Notes: a model not told the origin generated them from the letters alone. A stretch of 64,000 nucleotides of DNA from Polaribacter dokdonensis (GCF_024362345.1 NZ_CP101505.1:20001-84000); one strand, 5' to 3'; counted from the stretch's first letter, positions 43,407 to 50,784 are shown. A program made the numbers and translations.

Positions 43407-44339
43407 CTAATACTGTTCCGAATTAATTAAATCAACCAAATCTCCACCATCTTCAATATTTGAGGTCTCTAGAATAGTACTACATTGAATGTGAAAACCT
43501 TCTAAATTTAATTGTTTTGAAACTTTATTCCATTTATCAAATTCAGTTTTGTCTGGATATGCTATAACATTATATTCTTTTAAGGGGTTTAGTAATTCTT
43601 TTTGGAAATTAGACTTACTGCCTGTTGCTAACCAAAGGACTTTTGGCTCTACAATACTCATTATTACAGCAGTCTTTTCTGATTCTACTAAACAAATTGT
43701 ATTACCTTTTTCGATGTTGTTTATGTTTTGTAATCCAAATAGGCATTGTTGTAATACGAAGTCTTTTAATTTCATTTGTTTATGAATCCAACTAATCCTA
43801 TTATAAGGTTTCTTAACTCTTTTGCCTGTATTTCTGTCATATAACATAATTTTACCACCATGGATTACGTTTTGGGAATCAATTTGCCAGAATACTGTTG
43901 CACCATTCCAGTAATTTGTGGTGCCTAATTGAAATTTATTAATTGCTTGTAATACTTTTGTTGGATCATAATGTTTAAGTAAATAAGTAATAAAATTATT
44001 TTGTTGCTTTATGTTGTTGATGCCGTTATTTACGATATTAATCTGTTGCCTACTGTTGTTATCTTGTTGATTTATACTAGAAAACTGTTGTAAAACTGTT
44101 GTTTTGTGAAACGTTGGCTGCGTTGCAACATGATTAATACTTGCATTATTAACGATACAATTTTTTGAAGGATTTTTGAAGTAACCACATTTGCTTTCCC
44201 TATCACATCTACCATCTATATGATTTAAGTATTGCATAGTTTCATTGTCAATAAATTTGACAAATGTTTTTTTATTGCAATTAGGGCATAAAAACTTCTT
44301 ACTTGATGGATCCAAGCTGTATTTGTAATTTTTACTCAT
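43407..44339 (-). CDS. DUF6371 protein (zinc-ribbon plus TOPRIM-like)
   Basis: A 310-residue protein. The N terminus is a zinc ribbon, FLCPNCNKKTFV with CDRESKCGYF, similar to primase CHC2-type fingers. A Gln/Asn-rich low-complexity linker follows (about residues 85-125). The C-terminal half resembles a TOPRIM fold: TICLVESEKTAVI, with an acidic start, and VIAYPDKTEFDKW, with Asp in the position of the DxD motif. This fits DUF6371 proteins of Bacteroidota mobile elements, probably primase-related and active in element replication. It is downstream of the RepA-like gene, separated from the 66-residue gene by an inverted repeat. Confidence 0.75.
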   Translation of the reverse strand: MSKNYKYSLDPSSKKFLCPNCNKKTFVKFIDNETMQYLNHIDGRCDRESKCGYFKNPSKNCIVNNASINHVATQPTFHKTTVLQQFSSINQQDNNSRQQINIVNNGINNIKQQNNFITYLLKHYDPTKVLQAINKFQLGTTNYWNGATVFWQIDSQNVIHGGKIMLYDRNTGKRVKKPYNRISWIHKQMKLKDFVLQQCLFGLQNINNIEKGNTICLVESEKTAVIMSIVEPKVLWLATGSKSNFQKELLNPLKEYNVIAYPDKTEFDKWNKVSKQLNLEGFHIQCSTILETSNIEDGGDLVDLINSEQY

Positions 44340-44351
44340 ATTATTTCTATT

Positions 44352-44389
44352 CGTACCAATCGTACCAATTATTTAGTACGATTGGTACG
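44352..44389. repeat. 14-bp inverted repeat built from CGTACCAAT units
   Basis: CGTACCAAT occurs twice in tandem (44352-44360, 44361-44369) and is met by the inverted ATTGGTACG (44381-44389). CGTACCAATCGTAC (44352-44365) and GTACGATTGGTACG (44376-44389) pair perfectly around a 10-nt spacer. It overlaps the last codons of the 66-residue gene and precedes the DUF6371 gene. It could be a protein-binding site or an RNA hairpin separating the two genes. Confidence 0.7.
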
Positions 44390-44569
44390 ACTTTTTTTTA
44401 CTACATTCTCTATTAAATATCTAATTGCATCATTATCAGCGAAATCTGGCAATTTGTCTTTTATGTTAATGTTTTTCTTATTCATTTCGCTTTTGAGCAT
44501 ATGAAATAGCTTTGTAAATTCTTCTTCTTGAAGAGCTTTAGCAATTACATATACATCAGAAGCTAACAT
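44369..44569 (-). CDS. Small protein of unknown function (66 aa)
   Basis: An open frame of 66 codons between the RepA-like gene (1 bp away) and the DUF6371 gene. It is helical and charged, with KALQEEEFTKLFHMLKSEMN and a basic C terminus KKSRTNRTK. I do not recognise a family. Tight spacing and shared direction make it likely to be real and co-translated with the upstream ATPase gene. The end of the reading frame lies inside the CGTACCAAT inverted repeat, so its last residues may be constrained by DNA structure. It could be an accessory replication factor; that is a guess from position only. Confidence 0.55.
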   Translation of the reverse strand: MLASDVYVIAKALQEEEFTKLFHMLKSEMNKKNINIKDKLPDFADNDAIRYLIENVVKKSRTNRTK

Positions 44570-44570
44570 A

Positions 44571-45605
44571 TTAAATACCTAGTTTTTTTCTTCTTTTTCT
44601 TATTGCACCTTCACTTAGACTTAATCTATCACCAATTTTCACATTACTAAGTCCTTCAGAAATAAGCAGTTTAATTTGCTCATTTATTTCATTACTGTTT
44701 ATAGTGTTATTTGTATTGAGGTGATTGTTTTCTAAATCAAATTCTTCAAAACAAAATTCTAGAAAGTTTGTTGCTTTATCTATACTACAAAGTATAATGT
44801 TTTCTGCATGATAGATGTGCTCTGTATTTCGCTGTTTCAATTGCTTGATATACCTAAATGAAGGGTCTTGAGAACTTTTGCCTATAGCAAAGCAACTATC
44901 ACAAAAATTCATTAGCATTTTACTACCAGCTAAGTCATTTTTTGTAATTGGTTTAGAATCATCTCTTTTAGGTGTGTGTGCTAAAACTAAAATTGATATT
45001 CCTTTAGTTTTTGAAAGTTGTTTTAAAGTTTTCATTAAAACCAAAGCGTCTTTTGCTTTTTCGTTTTCAGCACTTAAAAATGTGAGGTTGTCAACAATTA
45101 AGATAGTAGCCTGTGTTTCTTCAATATAAACAGGAAGGGTTGCACATAAATACTCTTCGTAATTCTTAAAATTACTTGGTAGAGTTTCTTCAGTATTTAA
45201 TTCTGCTCGAAGAAAATTATGATGAAACTGATAATGATTGGTAAAATTTTCTGCATATCGATTTTCAAATTGCTTATCAGATAATTCAAAATCTAAAAAA
45301 AGTACTTTCTGTGGTGCACATTCTAATTTGAAACCATTAATTGAAACACCATAACTCAAACTATCGGCTATTTGAACAGCTAATATGGATTTTCCTAAAT
45401 TGGTGTCTGAAAATAGTATACATAATTCATTTTCATACCAAAGTTCACTAAATAGCATTTTAGGAATAGGTCTGCTTTTTGCATTATTTATCCAAGAATT
45501 TGCATCATTGATAATTAGAGAATTTACATCCTTATTATTTTTTTGTAATAAACTTTCATTATGAAATATATCTTGACTAATATTTTGTATTGCTTCTTTA
45601 CTCAT
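44571..45605 (-). CDS. RepA-like AAA ATPase with C-terminal helix-turn-helix
   Basis: A 344-residue RecA/RepA-type ATPase. I start it at ATG 45605, which overlaps the stop of the upstream ribbon-helix-helix gene by 8 bp. Walker A is FSDTNLGKSILAV (a GxGKS variant with Asn-Leu) at about residue 68, Walker B is ATILIVDNLTFL, and a switch-like LVLAHTPKRD follows, as in RepA/KaiC-like helicases. The last 40 residues form a likely DNA-binding helix-turn-helix (LLISEGLSNVKIGDRLSLSE, then GAIRKRRKKLGI). With the iteron-like repeats 340 bp upstream this looks like the element's replication initiator or helicase, suggesting that the excised circle can replicate. Confidence 0.8.
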   Translation of the reverse strand: MSKEAIQNISQDIFHNESLLQKNNKDVNSLIINDANSWINNAKSRPIPKMLFSELWYENELCILFSDTNLGKSILAVQIADSLSYGVSINGFKLECAPQKVLFLDFELSDKQFENRYAENFTNHYQFHHNFLRAELNTEETLPSNFKNYEEYLCATLPVYIEETQATILIVDNLTFLSAENEKAKDALVLMKTLKQLSKTKGISILVLAHTPKRDDSKPITKNDLAGSKMLMNFCDSCFAIGKSSQDPSFRYIKQLKQRNTEHIYHAENIILCSIDKATNFLEFCFEEFDLENNHLNTNNTINSNEINEQIKLLISEGLSNVKIGDRLSLSEGAIRKRRKKLGI

Positions 45606-45801
45606 GGTCAAAATATTTATTGGTTGATGTTGGATTACATTCAATAACAATATCTTCTAGTTCTTCGGAAAAATAGTCATCTGTGTATTCATATATTATC
45701 TCTCTTAATAATTTTGAAATGTTTTGGTTGTTCTCATCTGCGATGATTTCAAGATCATCTTTTAATCTTGAGTTAATTCGAATGTTAATTGTTGTTTTCA
45801 T
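45598..45801 (-). CDS. Ribbon-helix-helix DNA-binding protein
   Basis: A 67-residue protein whose first 40 residues fit the CopG/Arc fold: a basic strand (TTINIRINSRL), helix KDDLEIIADENNQN, then ISKLLREIIYEYTDDY. The tail is acidic. Such proteins repress their own operon or act as antitoxins or copy-number regulators. No toxin gene is adjacent. The downstream gene is the RepA-like ATPase, whose start it overlaps by 8 bp, so autoregulation of the replication operon is the more likely role. The iteron-like repeats 144 bp upstream could be its or the ATPase's binding sites. Confidence 0.75.
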   Translation of the reverse strand: MKTTINIRINSRLKDDLEIIADENNQNISKLLREIIYEYTDDYFSEELEDIVIECNPTSTNKYFDHE

Positions 45802-45944
45802 TCTTCTTTTATTTTATAAATTAATACTTATAAATACATGCTAAAAAGAATAATGAAAGCATACCAATGGGCAACTACCTAATTAACAGTATTTAACTAG
45901 GTGCAATATTGGAATAACATAAAGTTTAAAAAAGGGAAGTAGGA

Positions 45945-45996
45945 TGGGAAATTTGTGGGAAATTTGTGGGAAATTTTCCTTTTTGTGGGAAATTTT
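45945..45996 (+). repeat. Iteron-like array of TGGGAAATTTK
   Basis: Four copies of an 11-bp unit occur at 45945-45955, 45956-45966 and 45967-45977 in tandem, then 45986-45996 after 8 bp. The last base is G, G, T, T. The flanks are A/T-rich. Located in the 207-bp spacer upstream of the ribbon-helix-helix and RepA-like genes, it resembles the iterons of plasmid origins. Confidence 0.7.
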
Positions 45997-46008
45997 AAAA
46001 AATGGATT

Positions 46009-46974
46009 CTAATTTCTGAAATTGTCCCAATCTTTTTTGATTTTTTTGACCCTATTTCTATGGGTGTTTGATTCATTTCCATTCAACTTTAGAGTACTAA
46101 AGTTAAAATTGAAATAACTGTTTATAATTTCTCCAAATACTTTCGATGAAGGCGTTGTTATACATAGAACATTATTGAAGAAATCATATAAACATATAGC
46201 AAATGCTCTATTAATTTTTTCTGTCTTTAAAATTTGATTTTCAATGAACTCTACTTGTTTTAGAGAATGAAAATTTTCAGCGTATTTCTGGTAGATTATT
46301 TTAGAAATTGGTTTGGTGGCAAATACATTGTTTTCCTCTAACTTGAATTGATTATTTAATTCTATTAAGATTTTTAAATTATTTTCAAATTCAAATATAT
46401 TTTTGATAGTAGTATTATTATCGAATAAATTTTTATTGTAGTAATTATTATCTCCAGCTAAAAATGGTATTATTAATTCAAGCTCATAATCCAGATTATT
46501 AATTAAAGTTTCTTGATATCTTTTTAGGTACTCAAATTTTGTGTTTGGTACAACTTGACGATTTTCGTCAAACTTGAATTTCAAGCCTATTTTGTTTGGA
46601 ACCTTATTGTAATAAAAATTAAAATATTTTAAACCAATCTTTTTACGTTCATTTTTATCAAGTCCAAAAACATCTTCTTCTAAATCAAGATTAAATAAAA
46701 TATTATTTCCAAGTCCTGCACTGTAATGGTTAAGTAAATATTTATAAAACTCTTGTGAAATAGCATTGTTATAAATAAACTTTTCTTTAACCTGCTTATT
46801 ACTTTTATTAATACGATACTCTCCTAATTTATTAGTTTCTTCAAATACTCCTGAGGATTCATGAGAGATATACTTATTACCATAGTTTTTATTAATTATA
46901 TATTCAGTTATTCTTACTAAATCATTTGTTTCATAAATTGATAATGGTAAAGTATTGTAAAAATGTATTTTCAT
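46009..46974 (-). CDS. Unknown protein next to the integrase (321 aa)
   Basis: I do not recognise a family. The protein is rich in Asn, Lys, Tyr and Phe, without a signal peptide or membrane helix, and appears globular and cytosolic. The N-terminal half has a run of aromatic residues (KKIGLKYFNFYYNKVPNKIG); the C-terminal end is strongly basic (HRNRVKKIKKDWDNF), which could bind DNA. Its ATG overlaps the integrase stop by one base (TAATG), so the two are translated together. It may therefore assist recombination (excisionase-like or directionality role) or be a RteC-like regulator. That assignment is position-based only. The iteron-like array starts 13 bp after its end. Confidence 0.65.
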   Translation of the reverse strand: MKIHFYNTLPLSIYETNDLVRITEYIINKNYGNKYISHESSGVFEETNKLGEYRINKSNKQVKEKFIYNNAISQEFYKYLLNHYSAGLGNNILFNLDLEEDVFGLDKNERKKIGLKYFNFYYNKVPNKIGLKFKFDENRQVVPNTKFEYLKRYQETLINNLDYELELIIPFLAGDNNYYNKNLFDNNTTIKNIFEFENNLKILIELNNQFKLEENNVFATKPISKIIYQKYAENFHSLKQVEFIENQILKTEKINRAFAICLYDFFNNVLCITTPSSKVFGEIINSYFNFNFSTLKLNGNESNTHRNRVKKIKKDWDNFRN

Positions 46975-48269
46975 TATTTTAATAAATTTGAATAATCTTC
47001 AGGAAGTATTGCATCTATTTTTCTTAAGTATAATTCGAGAGCTTCCATTCTTTTATGACCAGTTATCAACATTAGTTTGCTTTTAGCTTCAAAGGGTGAA
47101 TAAGACTTAGACATTTCATTATATAATTTGGTTATAAAAGTGTGTCTAAAACTATATAGACCATATTCTTTACCTAATCCGAAATGATCTTTTACTTTTT
47201 TGAATTGTTTTGTGAAGTAATCTCTCTTATTATTTTCAGTAGTAGCCCATTGATCACCAATTTTATTGGGTGTAAATAAAAAATCATTTTGATTTAGCTT
47301 TTTAAGATCTGGCAACTGATCAATGATTATAGTAGGAATTATTTTTATTTTGACGGGTTGATTTTTTGCCCTTACATAAATTTTCTTATCAATGATATCA
47401 ATGTCTCCTACTTTTAGTCGGCAAACTTCAATTGGTCTCAAAAAATTATAAGAAACAAATTGAACAAATAGATGTAAAATCTTATTAGTGTTTTTTAGGT
47501 AATCAAATATTTCATTAAGCTCAGTAGGAGTGTAAGTCTTATTTCTTTCTGGAGTAGATTTTAGAATATTTATTTTTTTAACAAAATTATCTTTTATAAT
47601 CTCATTGTCTTCTAACGTTTGAAATAATGAACTAATATCAGTTCGAGTATTGTTTCTATTTCTAGCGCTTGAAGTTTGCAATACACTATTTAAATATAGA
47701 ATTACATTTTTTTTATTTATGCTAGAGATATCATCTTTTGGTTTTATACTTTGTTCTTCCAACCACTTTTTGAACCTATTAATTCTTCCATTAAAGTTTT
47801 TAAAGGAAGTAGCACTTTGGACTTTTGATTTTATTTTAAGTCCTAGATTGAAAGCATCTTCAATAGTATGAGTAGGTAGGGTGTTATTTATATCGGATTT
47901 TATTTCTTTTTTAGAGGAGCTCGTCACATCTGTTATTTTCTCTTCCTTTATTGAAAGTTGTTTTTCGAAAAATTCAATTAATTCTTCATTCTCTTGGTAC
48001 GGGTTGTATCCTTTTTGTAATAGAATGATCAAACCTTTTTTAATTTTATTTAAAATGTATAATCGATCTTTTTTGCTTTTATAGGTGTTTACACCAGCTT
48101 TTATATTAGTTTGTCTTACCAATTTACCTGTTTCTGGATTTCTAAAAGAATAATAAACGTACCAATTCTTAAGTAGTGCTTCCTTCTTAGTTTTTGATGA
48201 GAGTTTAGACCAATTGGATATATCTACACCACCAGTGTAGAATTTTGGATCAGAATATTTCATTTTCAT
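46974..48269 (-). CDS. Tyrosine recombinase (element integrase)
   Basis: Catalyses integration and excision at tRNA-Met. I start it at ATG 48269 (431 residues): the longer in-frame TTG start at 48350 lies inside the hairpin next to the tRNA and adds an unlike N terminus. The N-terminal part is an arm-binding and SAM-like domain (NWYVYYSFRNPETGKL; FNGRINRFKKWLEEQ). Catalytic residues are Arg in FLRPIEVCRLKVGD, Lys in the KNQPVKIKI hairpin, YSFRHTFITKLY (Arg; the usual His three residues before it is Tyr, seen in many Bacteroidota integrases), His in LITGHKRM, and the nucleophile Tyr in LELYLRKID. It sits 103 bp from the attachment repeat. Confidence 0.93.
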   Translation of the reverse strand: MKMKYSDPKFYTGGVDISNWSKLSSKTKKEALLKNWYVYYSFRNPETGKLVRQTNIKAGVNTYKSKKDRLYILNKIKKGLIILLQKGYNPYQENEELIEFFEKQLSIKEEKITDVTSSSKKEIKSDINNTLPTHTIEDAFNLGLKIKSKVQSATSFKNFNGRINRFKKWLEEQSIKPKDDISSINKKNVILYLNSVLQTSSARNRNNTRTDISSLFQTLEDNEIIKDNFVKKINILKSTPERNKTYTPTELNEIFDYLKNTNKILHLFVQFVSYNFLRPIEVCRLKVGDIDIIDKKIYVRAKNQPVKIKIIPTIIIDQLPDLKKLNQNDFLFTPNKIGDQWATTENNKRDYFTKQFKKVKDHFGLGKEYGLYSFRHTFITKLYNEMSKSYSPFEAKSKLMLITGHKRMEALELYLRKIDAILPEDYSNLLK

Positions 48270-48278
48270 AGGTGAATC

Positions 48279-48299
48279 GTGTACTATATCGTGTACTCT
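48279..48299 (+). promoter_or_regulatory. Candidate integrase arm site, right end
   Basis: GTGTACT at 48279-48285 and 48291-48297, arranged as GTGTACT-N5-GTGTACTCT with the same 12-bp period as at 24954-24974. It lies just upstream of the chosen integrase start, so it might also let the recombinase repress its own gene. Confidence 0.45.
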
Positions 48300-48331
48300 T
48301 TGTAAAAGTAAATAAAATGAGGGCATAAAAA

Positions 48332-48356
48332 AACGAATTGTGAGACACAATTCGTT
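48332..48356. terminator. Hairpin terminator after tRNA-Met
   Basis: AACGAATTGTG and CACAATTCGTT form an 11-bp stem with an AGA loop; an A/T run follows on the minus strand. It is nearly the same as the hairpin at 24812-24843, meaning the element brings its own copy of the tRNA terminator. Confidence 0.8.
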
Positions 48357-48371
48357 GTTTTATCTAGTTTA

Positions 48372-48420
48372 AACTTGTAGCGAAGACGGGATTTGAACCC
48401 GTGACCTCAGGGTTATGAAT
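48372..48420 (+). repeat. Right attachment repeat (within tRNA-Met)
   Basis: Identical over 49 bp to 24854-24902. It covers the 3' half of the intact tRNA from the anticodon loop. The element therefore restores the tRNA 3' half on integration. Confidence 0.92.
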
Positions 48421-48451
48421 CCTGCGCTCTAACCAACTGAGCTACCTCGCC
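48378..48451 (-). tRNA. tRNA-Met(CAT)
   Basis: The minus strand gives 74 nt with acceptor GGCGAGG, D-arm AGCTCAGTTGGTTAGAGC, anticodon loop TTCATAA (anticodon CAT), T-arm GGGTTCAAATCCC and discriminator A. The anticodon stem ends in an A-C mismatch next to the loop. Elongator Met is the likeliest identity; a CAT anticodon can also be tRNA-Ile2. Its 3' half is supplied by the integrated element. Confidence 0.93.
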
Positions 48452-48467
48452 ATCGACTTTGAGGATG

Positions 48468-48496
48468 CAAATATAATCGATTTTTGCATACTGGCA
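48468..48496 (-). promoter_or_regulatory. Promoter of tRNA-Met
   Basis: The minus strand shows TTG (48494-48496), an 18-bp gap and TATATTTG (48468-48475), 16 bp before the tRNA 5' end. It lies outside the element, so it was kept when the element inserted. Confidence 0.7.
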
Positions 48497-48559
48497 AGTT
48501 GTGGTTTTAATTTTTTTTCTTCAAATTAATACTTATCTTGTGCATTAACTTTTTATAAA

Positions 48560-48943
48560 ATGGATAAAGTAAAATACGAAATAGAAATACCTGTTCATGC
48601 GTCTCCAAATATGCTATATCAGTATATTTCATCACCATCTAATTTACAAGAATGGTTTGCAGATACAGTTAATTCTAGGGGAAAAATATATACCTTTAGT
48701 TGGGATGGTACAGAAGAGCAAGCAGAATTGATAACTAAAAAGTCTGAAGAACGAATTAGATTTAAATGGCTGGAGAGTGAAGATGATGAAAGTTTTTTTG
48801 AAATTAAAATTCAAGTTGACCCGTTAACTAAAGATGTTTCTTTAATAATAACTGATTTTGCAGAAGATGAAGATGAGGTAGAGGAAGCAAAACAACTTTG
48901 GGAAAATCAAATTGATGAATTAAAGCACACTATTGGAGCTTAA
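48560..48943 (+). CDS. START-like domain protein (AHSA1/SRPBCC type)
   Basis: A 127-residue cytosolic protein with the START-like/SRPBCC fold pattern: IEIPVHASPNMLYQYISSPSNLQEWFAD, of which the core LYQYISSPSNLQEWF marks helix and pocket entry, then YTFSWDGTEEQAEL and RFKWLESEDDESF. The C-terminal helix is EEAKQLWENQIDELKH. This family binds hydrophobic ligands or acts as a cochaperone-like protein, but the ligand is unknown. It is very acidic. It is the first gene to the right of the element and probably single, since a strong terminator follows 28 bp after its stop. Confidence 0.82.
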   Translation: MDKVKYEIEIPVHASPNMLYQYISSPSNLQEWFADTVNSRGKIYTFSWDGTEEQAELITKKSEERIRFKWLESEDDESFFEIKIQVDPLTKDVSLIITDFAEDEDEVEEAKQLWENQIDELKHTIGA

Positions 48944-48970
48944 AATTTATTTAGAATATAGCCTATACAG

Positions 48971-48997
48971 CTCAACCTTTAAAGGTTGAGTTTTTTT
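48971..48997 (+). terminator. Rho-independent terminator after the START-like gene
   Basis: CTCAACCTTT and AAAGGTTGAG form a perfect 10-bp inverted repeat, followed by TTTTTTT. Confidence 0.92.
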
Positions 48998-49019
48998 ATA
49001 TATTCTTTTTGAAAAAGCT

Positions 49020-49027
49020 TAATTTTG
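49020..49027 (+). promoter_or_regulatory. -7 promoter box (TAATTTTG) for the class IV aminotransferase
   Basis: TAATTTTG matches TAnnTTTG and lies 17 bp before the start codon of the downstream gene, directly after the terminator at 48971-48997. Confidence 0.5.
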
Positions 49028-49044
49028 CATTTTTAAAAATTTAG

Positions 49045-49881
49045 ATGATGGTTAATTATAATGGGAAATTACTTAATGAAGAAGATTTGAATATTTCAAT
49101 TCAGAATAGAGGATTTAAATACGGTGATTCCATTTTTGAAACTATAAAAATTTTCAAAAATAAAGTTGTTTTTTGGGAAGATCATTATTTTAGATTAATG
49201 GCTTCTATGAGGATGCTAAGAATGAAAATTCCTTTAAAATTTACTTTAGAATATTTAGAACAGGAAATTCTTAAAACAGTTAAAGAAAATAATAATAGTG
49301 ATTTAAGTAGAGTTCGTCTTAATGTATTTAGAAAAGATGGTGGCTTATACACTCCAATTACTAATGAAATTGACTACACTATACAAGTAAATTCAATTAA
49401 TTACATAACAAAAGAGAATTATAAAATAGATGTTTTTAAAGATTTTTATAACTATTCTGGGTTACTGTCTACAGTGAAAACAAATAATCGAATGGTAAAT
49501 ACTTTAGCTAGCATTTACGCCAAAGAAAATGACTTAGATAATTGTGTTTTAATTAACGAAAGAAAAGGTGTTGTAGAGGTTTCTAACGGAAATATATTTG
49601 TTTTAAAAGATAATGTTGTAAAAACACCAAGTCTTAATGAAGGTTGTATTAAAGGTATTGTAAGAAAGAAAGTAATTGAAATTATTTCTAAGAATGATAA
49701 TTATATTTTAGAAGAAACAACTATTTCACCTTTTGAAATTCAAAAAGCAGACGAGGTGTTTATAACTAATGCTATTATAGGGATTCAGCCCGTTACAAAT
49801 TATAAAAAGAAGTCGTTTAAAACTGAATTTGGAAATAAAATAGCAAAAAGTTTAAATGTATTAGAATTTACCTCAAATTAG
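49045..49881 (+). CDS. Class IV aminotransferase (BCAT/ADC-lyase fold)
   Basis: A 278-residue fold-type IV PLP enzyme. Typical segments are FKYGDSIFETIKIF near the start, RVRLNVFRKDGG-like sequence (SRVRLNVFRKDGGLY), the Schiff-base Lys in STVKTNNRMVNTLASIYA (about residue 152), EVSNGNIFVLKDN and TPSLNEGCIKGIVRK, which hold the phosphate group. Members include branched-chain aminotransferase, D-amino-acid aminotransferase and 4-amino-4-deoxychorismate lyase; this sequence alone does not decide. Length and the NEGCIKGI form suit the ADC-lyase/D-amino-acid type. Two ATGs in a row open the gene. Its end overlaps the converging YqgE/AlgH gene by 4 bp. Confidence 0.82.
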   Translation: MMVNYNGKLLNEEDLNISIQNRGFKYGDSIFETIKIFKNKVVFWEDHYFRLMASMRMLRMKIPLKFTLEYLEQEILKTVKENNNSDLSRVRLNVFRKDGGLYTPITNEIDYTIQVNSINYITKENYKIDVFKDFYNYSGLLSTVKTNNRMVNTLASIYAKENDLDNCVLINERKGVVEVSNGNIFVLKDNVVKTPSLNEGCIKGIVRKKVIEIISKNDNYILEETTISPFEIQKADEVFITNAIIGIQPVTNYKKKSFKTEFGNKIAKSLNVLEFTSN

Positions 49882-50435
49882 TTTAGAGAAACGTCATTTG
49901 GTGCATTAGCCCATAATTTGTAATCTCCTCCTTTTTCTAACAATTTCTTGCGCCAAAAAGTGTCTTCATTTTCTGAAAAAATATTTTTAATGTTGTTTTC
50001 AGAGATGAACCAAGAATTGATATTAATCTCGTCTTTAAGTTGGTTTTTGCCCCAACCAGAATAACCTAAGAAAAAACGAATATCTGTTGCAGACAATTCA
50101 CCACTATTCAAAAGTTGTTTTAAAGAATCAAAATTTCCTCCCCAAAATATCCCATCACTTATTGCAATACTATCAGGAATAAGATCTGGTACTTTATGCA
50201 CAAAGTAAAGATTATCTTGTTCTACAGGTCCTCCTTGATAAACTGTAAAATCAGATTCAATATCAGGAATTAAGTCTTTTAGAACATAGTCTAAAGGTCT
50301 GTTAAGTATAAAGCCAACAGAATTACTTTCTGTATATTCTGTAATTAAAATTATAGCCCTGTTAAAAGAGCTATCATTTAATATAGAAGGTTCTGCAATT
50401 AATAATCTACCTTTAAGTGGTTCTAAATGCGACAT
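49878..50435 (-). CDS. YqgE/AlgH family protein (UPF0301)
   Basis: A 185-residue cytosolic protein of the conserved YqgE/AlgH group. Marks are GRLLIAEPSILNDSSFNRAI at the start, SVGFILNRPLDY, VYQGGPVEQDNLYFVH and RFFLGYSGWGKNQL. AlgH was described as a transcription regulator in Pseudomonas, but the molecular function of the family remains unclear. It lies between the class IV aminotransferase (converging, 4-bp overlap) and the HU gene, 76 bp from the latter, with a terminator hairpin between. Confidence 0.92.
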   Translation of the reverse strand: MSHLEPLKGRLLIAEPSILNDSSFNRAIILITEYTESNSVGFILNRPLDYVLKDLIPDIESDFTVYQGGPVEQDNLYFVHKVPDLIPDSIAISDGIFWGGNFDSLKQLLNSGELSATDIRFFLGYSGWGKNQLKDEININSWFISENNIKNIFSENEDTFWRKKLLEKGGDYKLWANAPNDVSLN

Positions 50436-50459
50436 AAGTAAATGTAACTAAATTTAAGC

Positions 50460-50490
50460 AAAAAAAAAACTCCCTTAAAAAGAGAGTTTA
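50460..50490 (-). terminator. Rho-independent terminator of the HU gene
   Basis: AAACTC and GAGTTT pair around a short A-rich loop just after the HU stop codon. On the minus strand the stem is followed by a run of nine to ten T. Confidence 0.75.
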
Positions 50491-50511
50491 ATTTGTAATT
50501 TATTCTGTAAA

Positions 50512-50784
50512 CTAGTTTACAGCATCACTTAATCCAGCTCCAGCTTTAAACTTAGCTACATTTTTAGCAGCAATTTGGATTGTTTTACCAGTTTGAGGGT
50601 TTCTACCACTTCTTGCAGCTCTATGAGAAACTGAAAAAGTTCCAAAACCTACTAAAGCAACTTTATCTCCACCTTTTAAAGCAGAAGTTACATTATCTGT
50701 AAAAGATTCTAATGCTGCTTTTGCTGCTACTTTAGAAATTCCTGCGTCTGCAGCCATTGCGTCGATTAAATCTGACTTGTTCAT
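50512..50784 (-). CDS. HU-family DNA-binding protein
   Basis: A 90-residue nucleoid protein. I start it at ATG 50784 ([15 protein letters not shown]), the standard HU opening; the frame stays open upstream but that part contains the promoter. It has the dimerisation helices ([15 protein letters not shown]), the saddle [11 protein letters not shown] and the DNA-contacting arm [13 protein letters not shown] with the conserved Arg-Asn-Pro turn, ending [11 protein letters not shown]. Expected to be abundant and to bend DNA. A terminator follows and a consensus promoter precedes it, so it is transcribed alone. Confidence 0.95.
   Translation of the reverse strand: MNKSDLIDAMAADAGISKVAAKAALESFTDNVTSALKGGDKVALVGFGTFSVSHRAARSGRNPQTGKTIQIAAKNVAKFKAGAGLSDAVN

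Larger units (their letters stand above)
24854..48420 (-). mobile_element. Integrative element in tRNA-Met carrying copper/zinc resistance
   Basis: The element is bounded by identical 49-bp direct repeats of the tRNA-Met 3' half, with one unit spanning 23,518 bp. A tyrosine recombinase gene lies directly inside the right end, pointing inward. The intact tRNA is at the right end and the displaced half at the left. Cargo genes at 25128-43285 are for metal efflux and sensing. Genes at 43407-48269 are for integration and probably replication (RepA-like ATPase, ribbon-helix-helix protein, iteron-like repeats, DUF6371). All genes are on the minus strand. There are no recognisable relaxase, coupling-protein or type IV secretion genes, so it is either an island mobilised in trans or one moved by another route. 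Confidence 0.92.

Noticed and set aside
45897..46082. A 61-codon open frame across the iteron-like array (repeating FPTKRKISHKFPTNF)
   Set aside because: Its repetitive sequence is the product of the TGGGAAATTTK repeats read in another frame, and it overlaps the end of the 321-residue gene. No sign of coding selection.
24903..48371. A full conjugative element
   Set aside because: I see no relaxase, coupling protein or type IV secretion genes in any open frame of the element.
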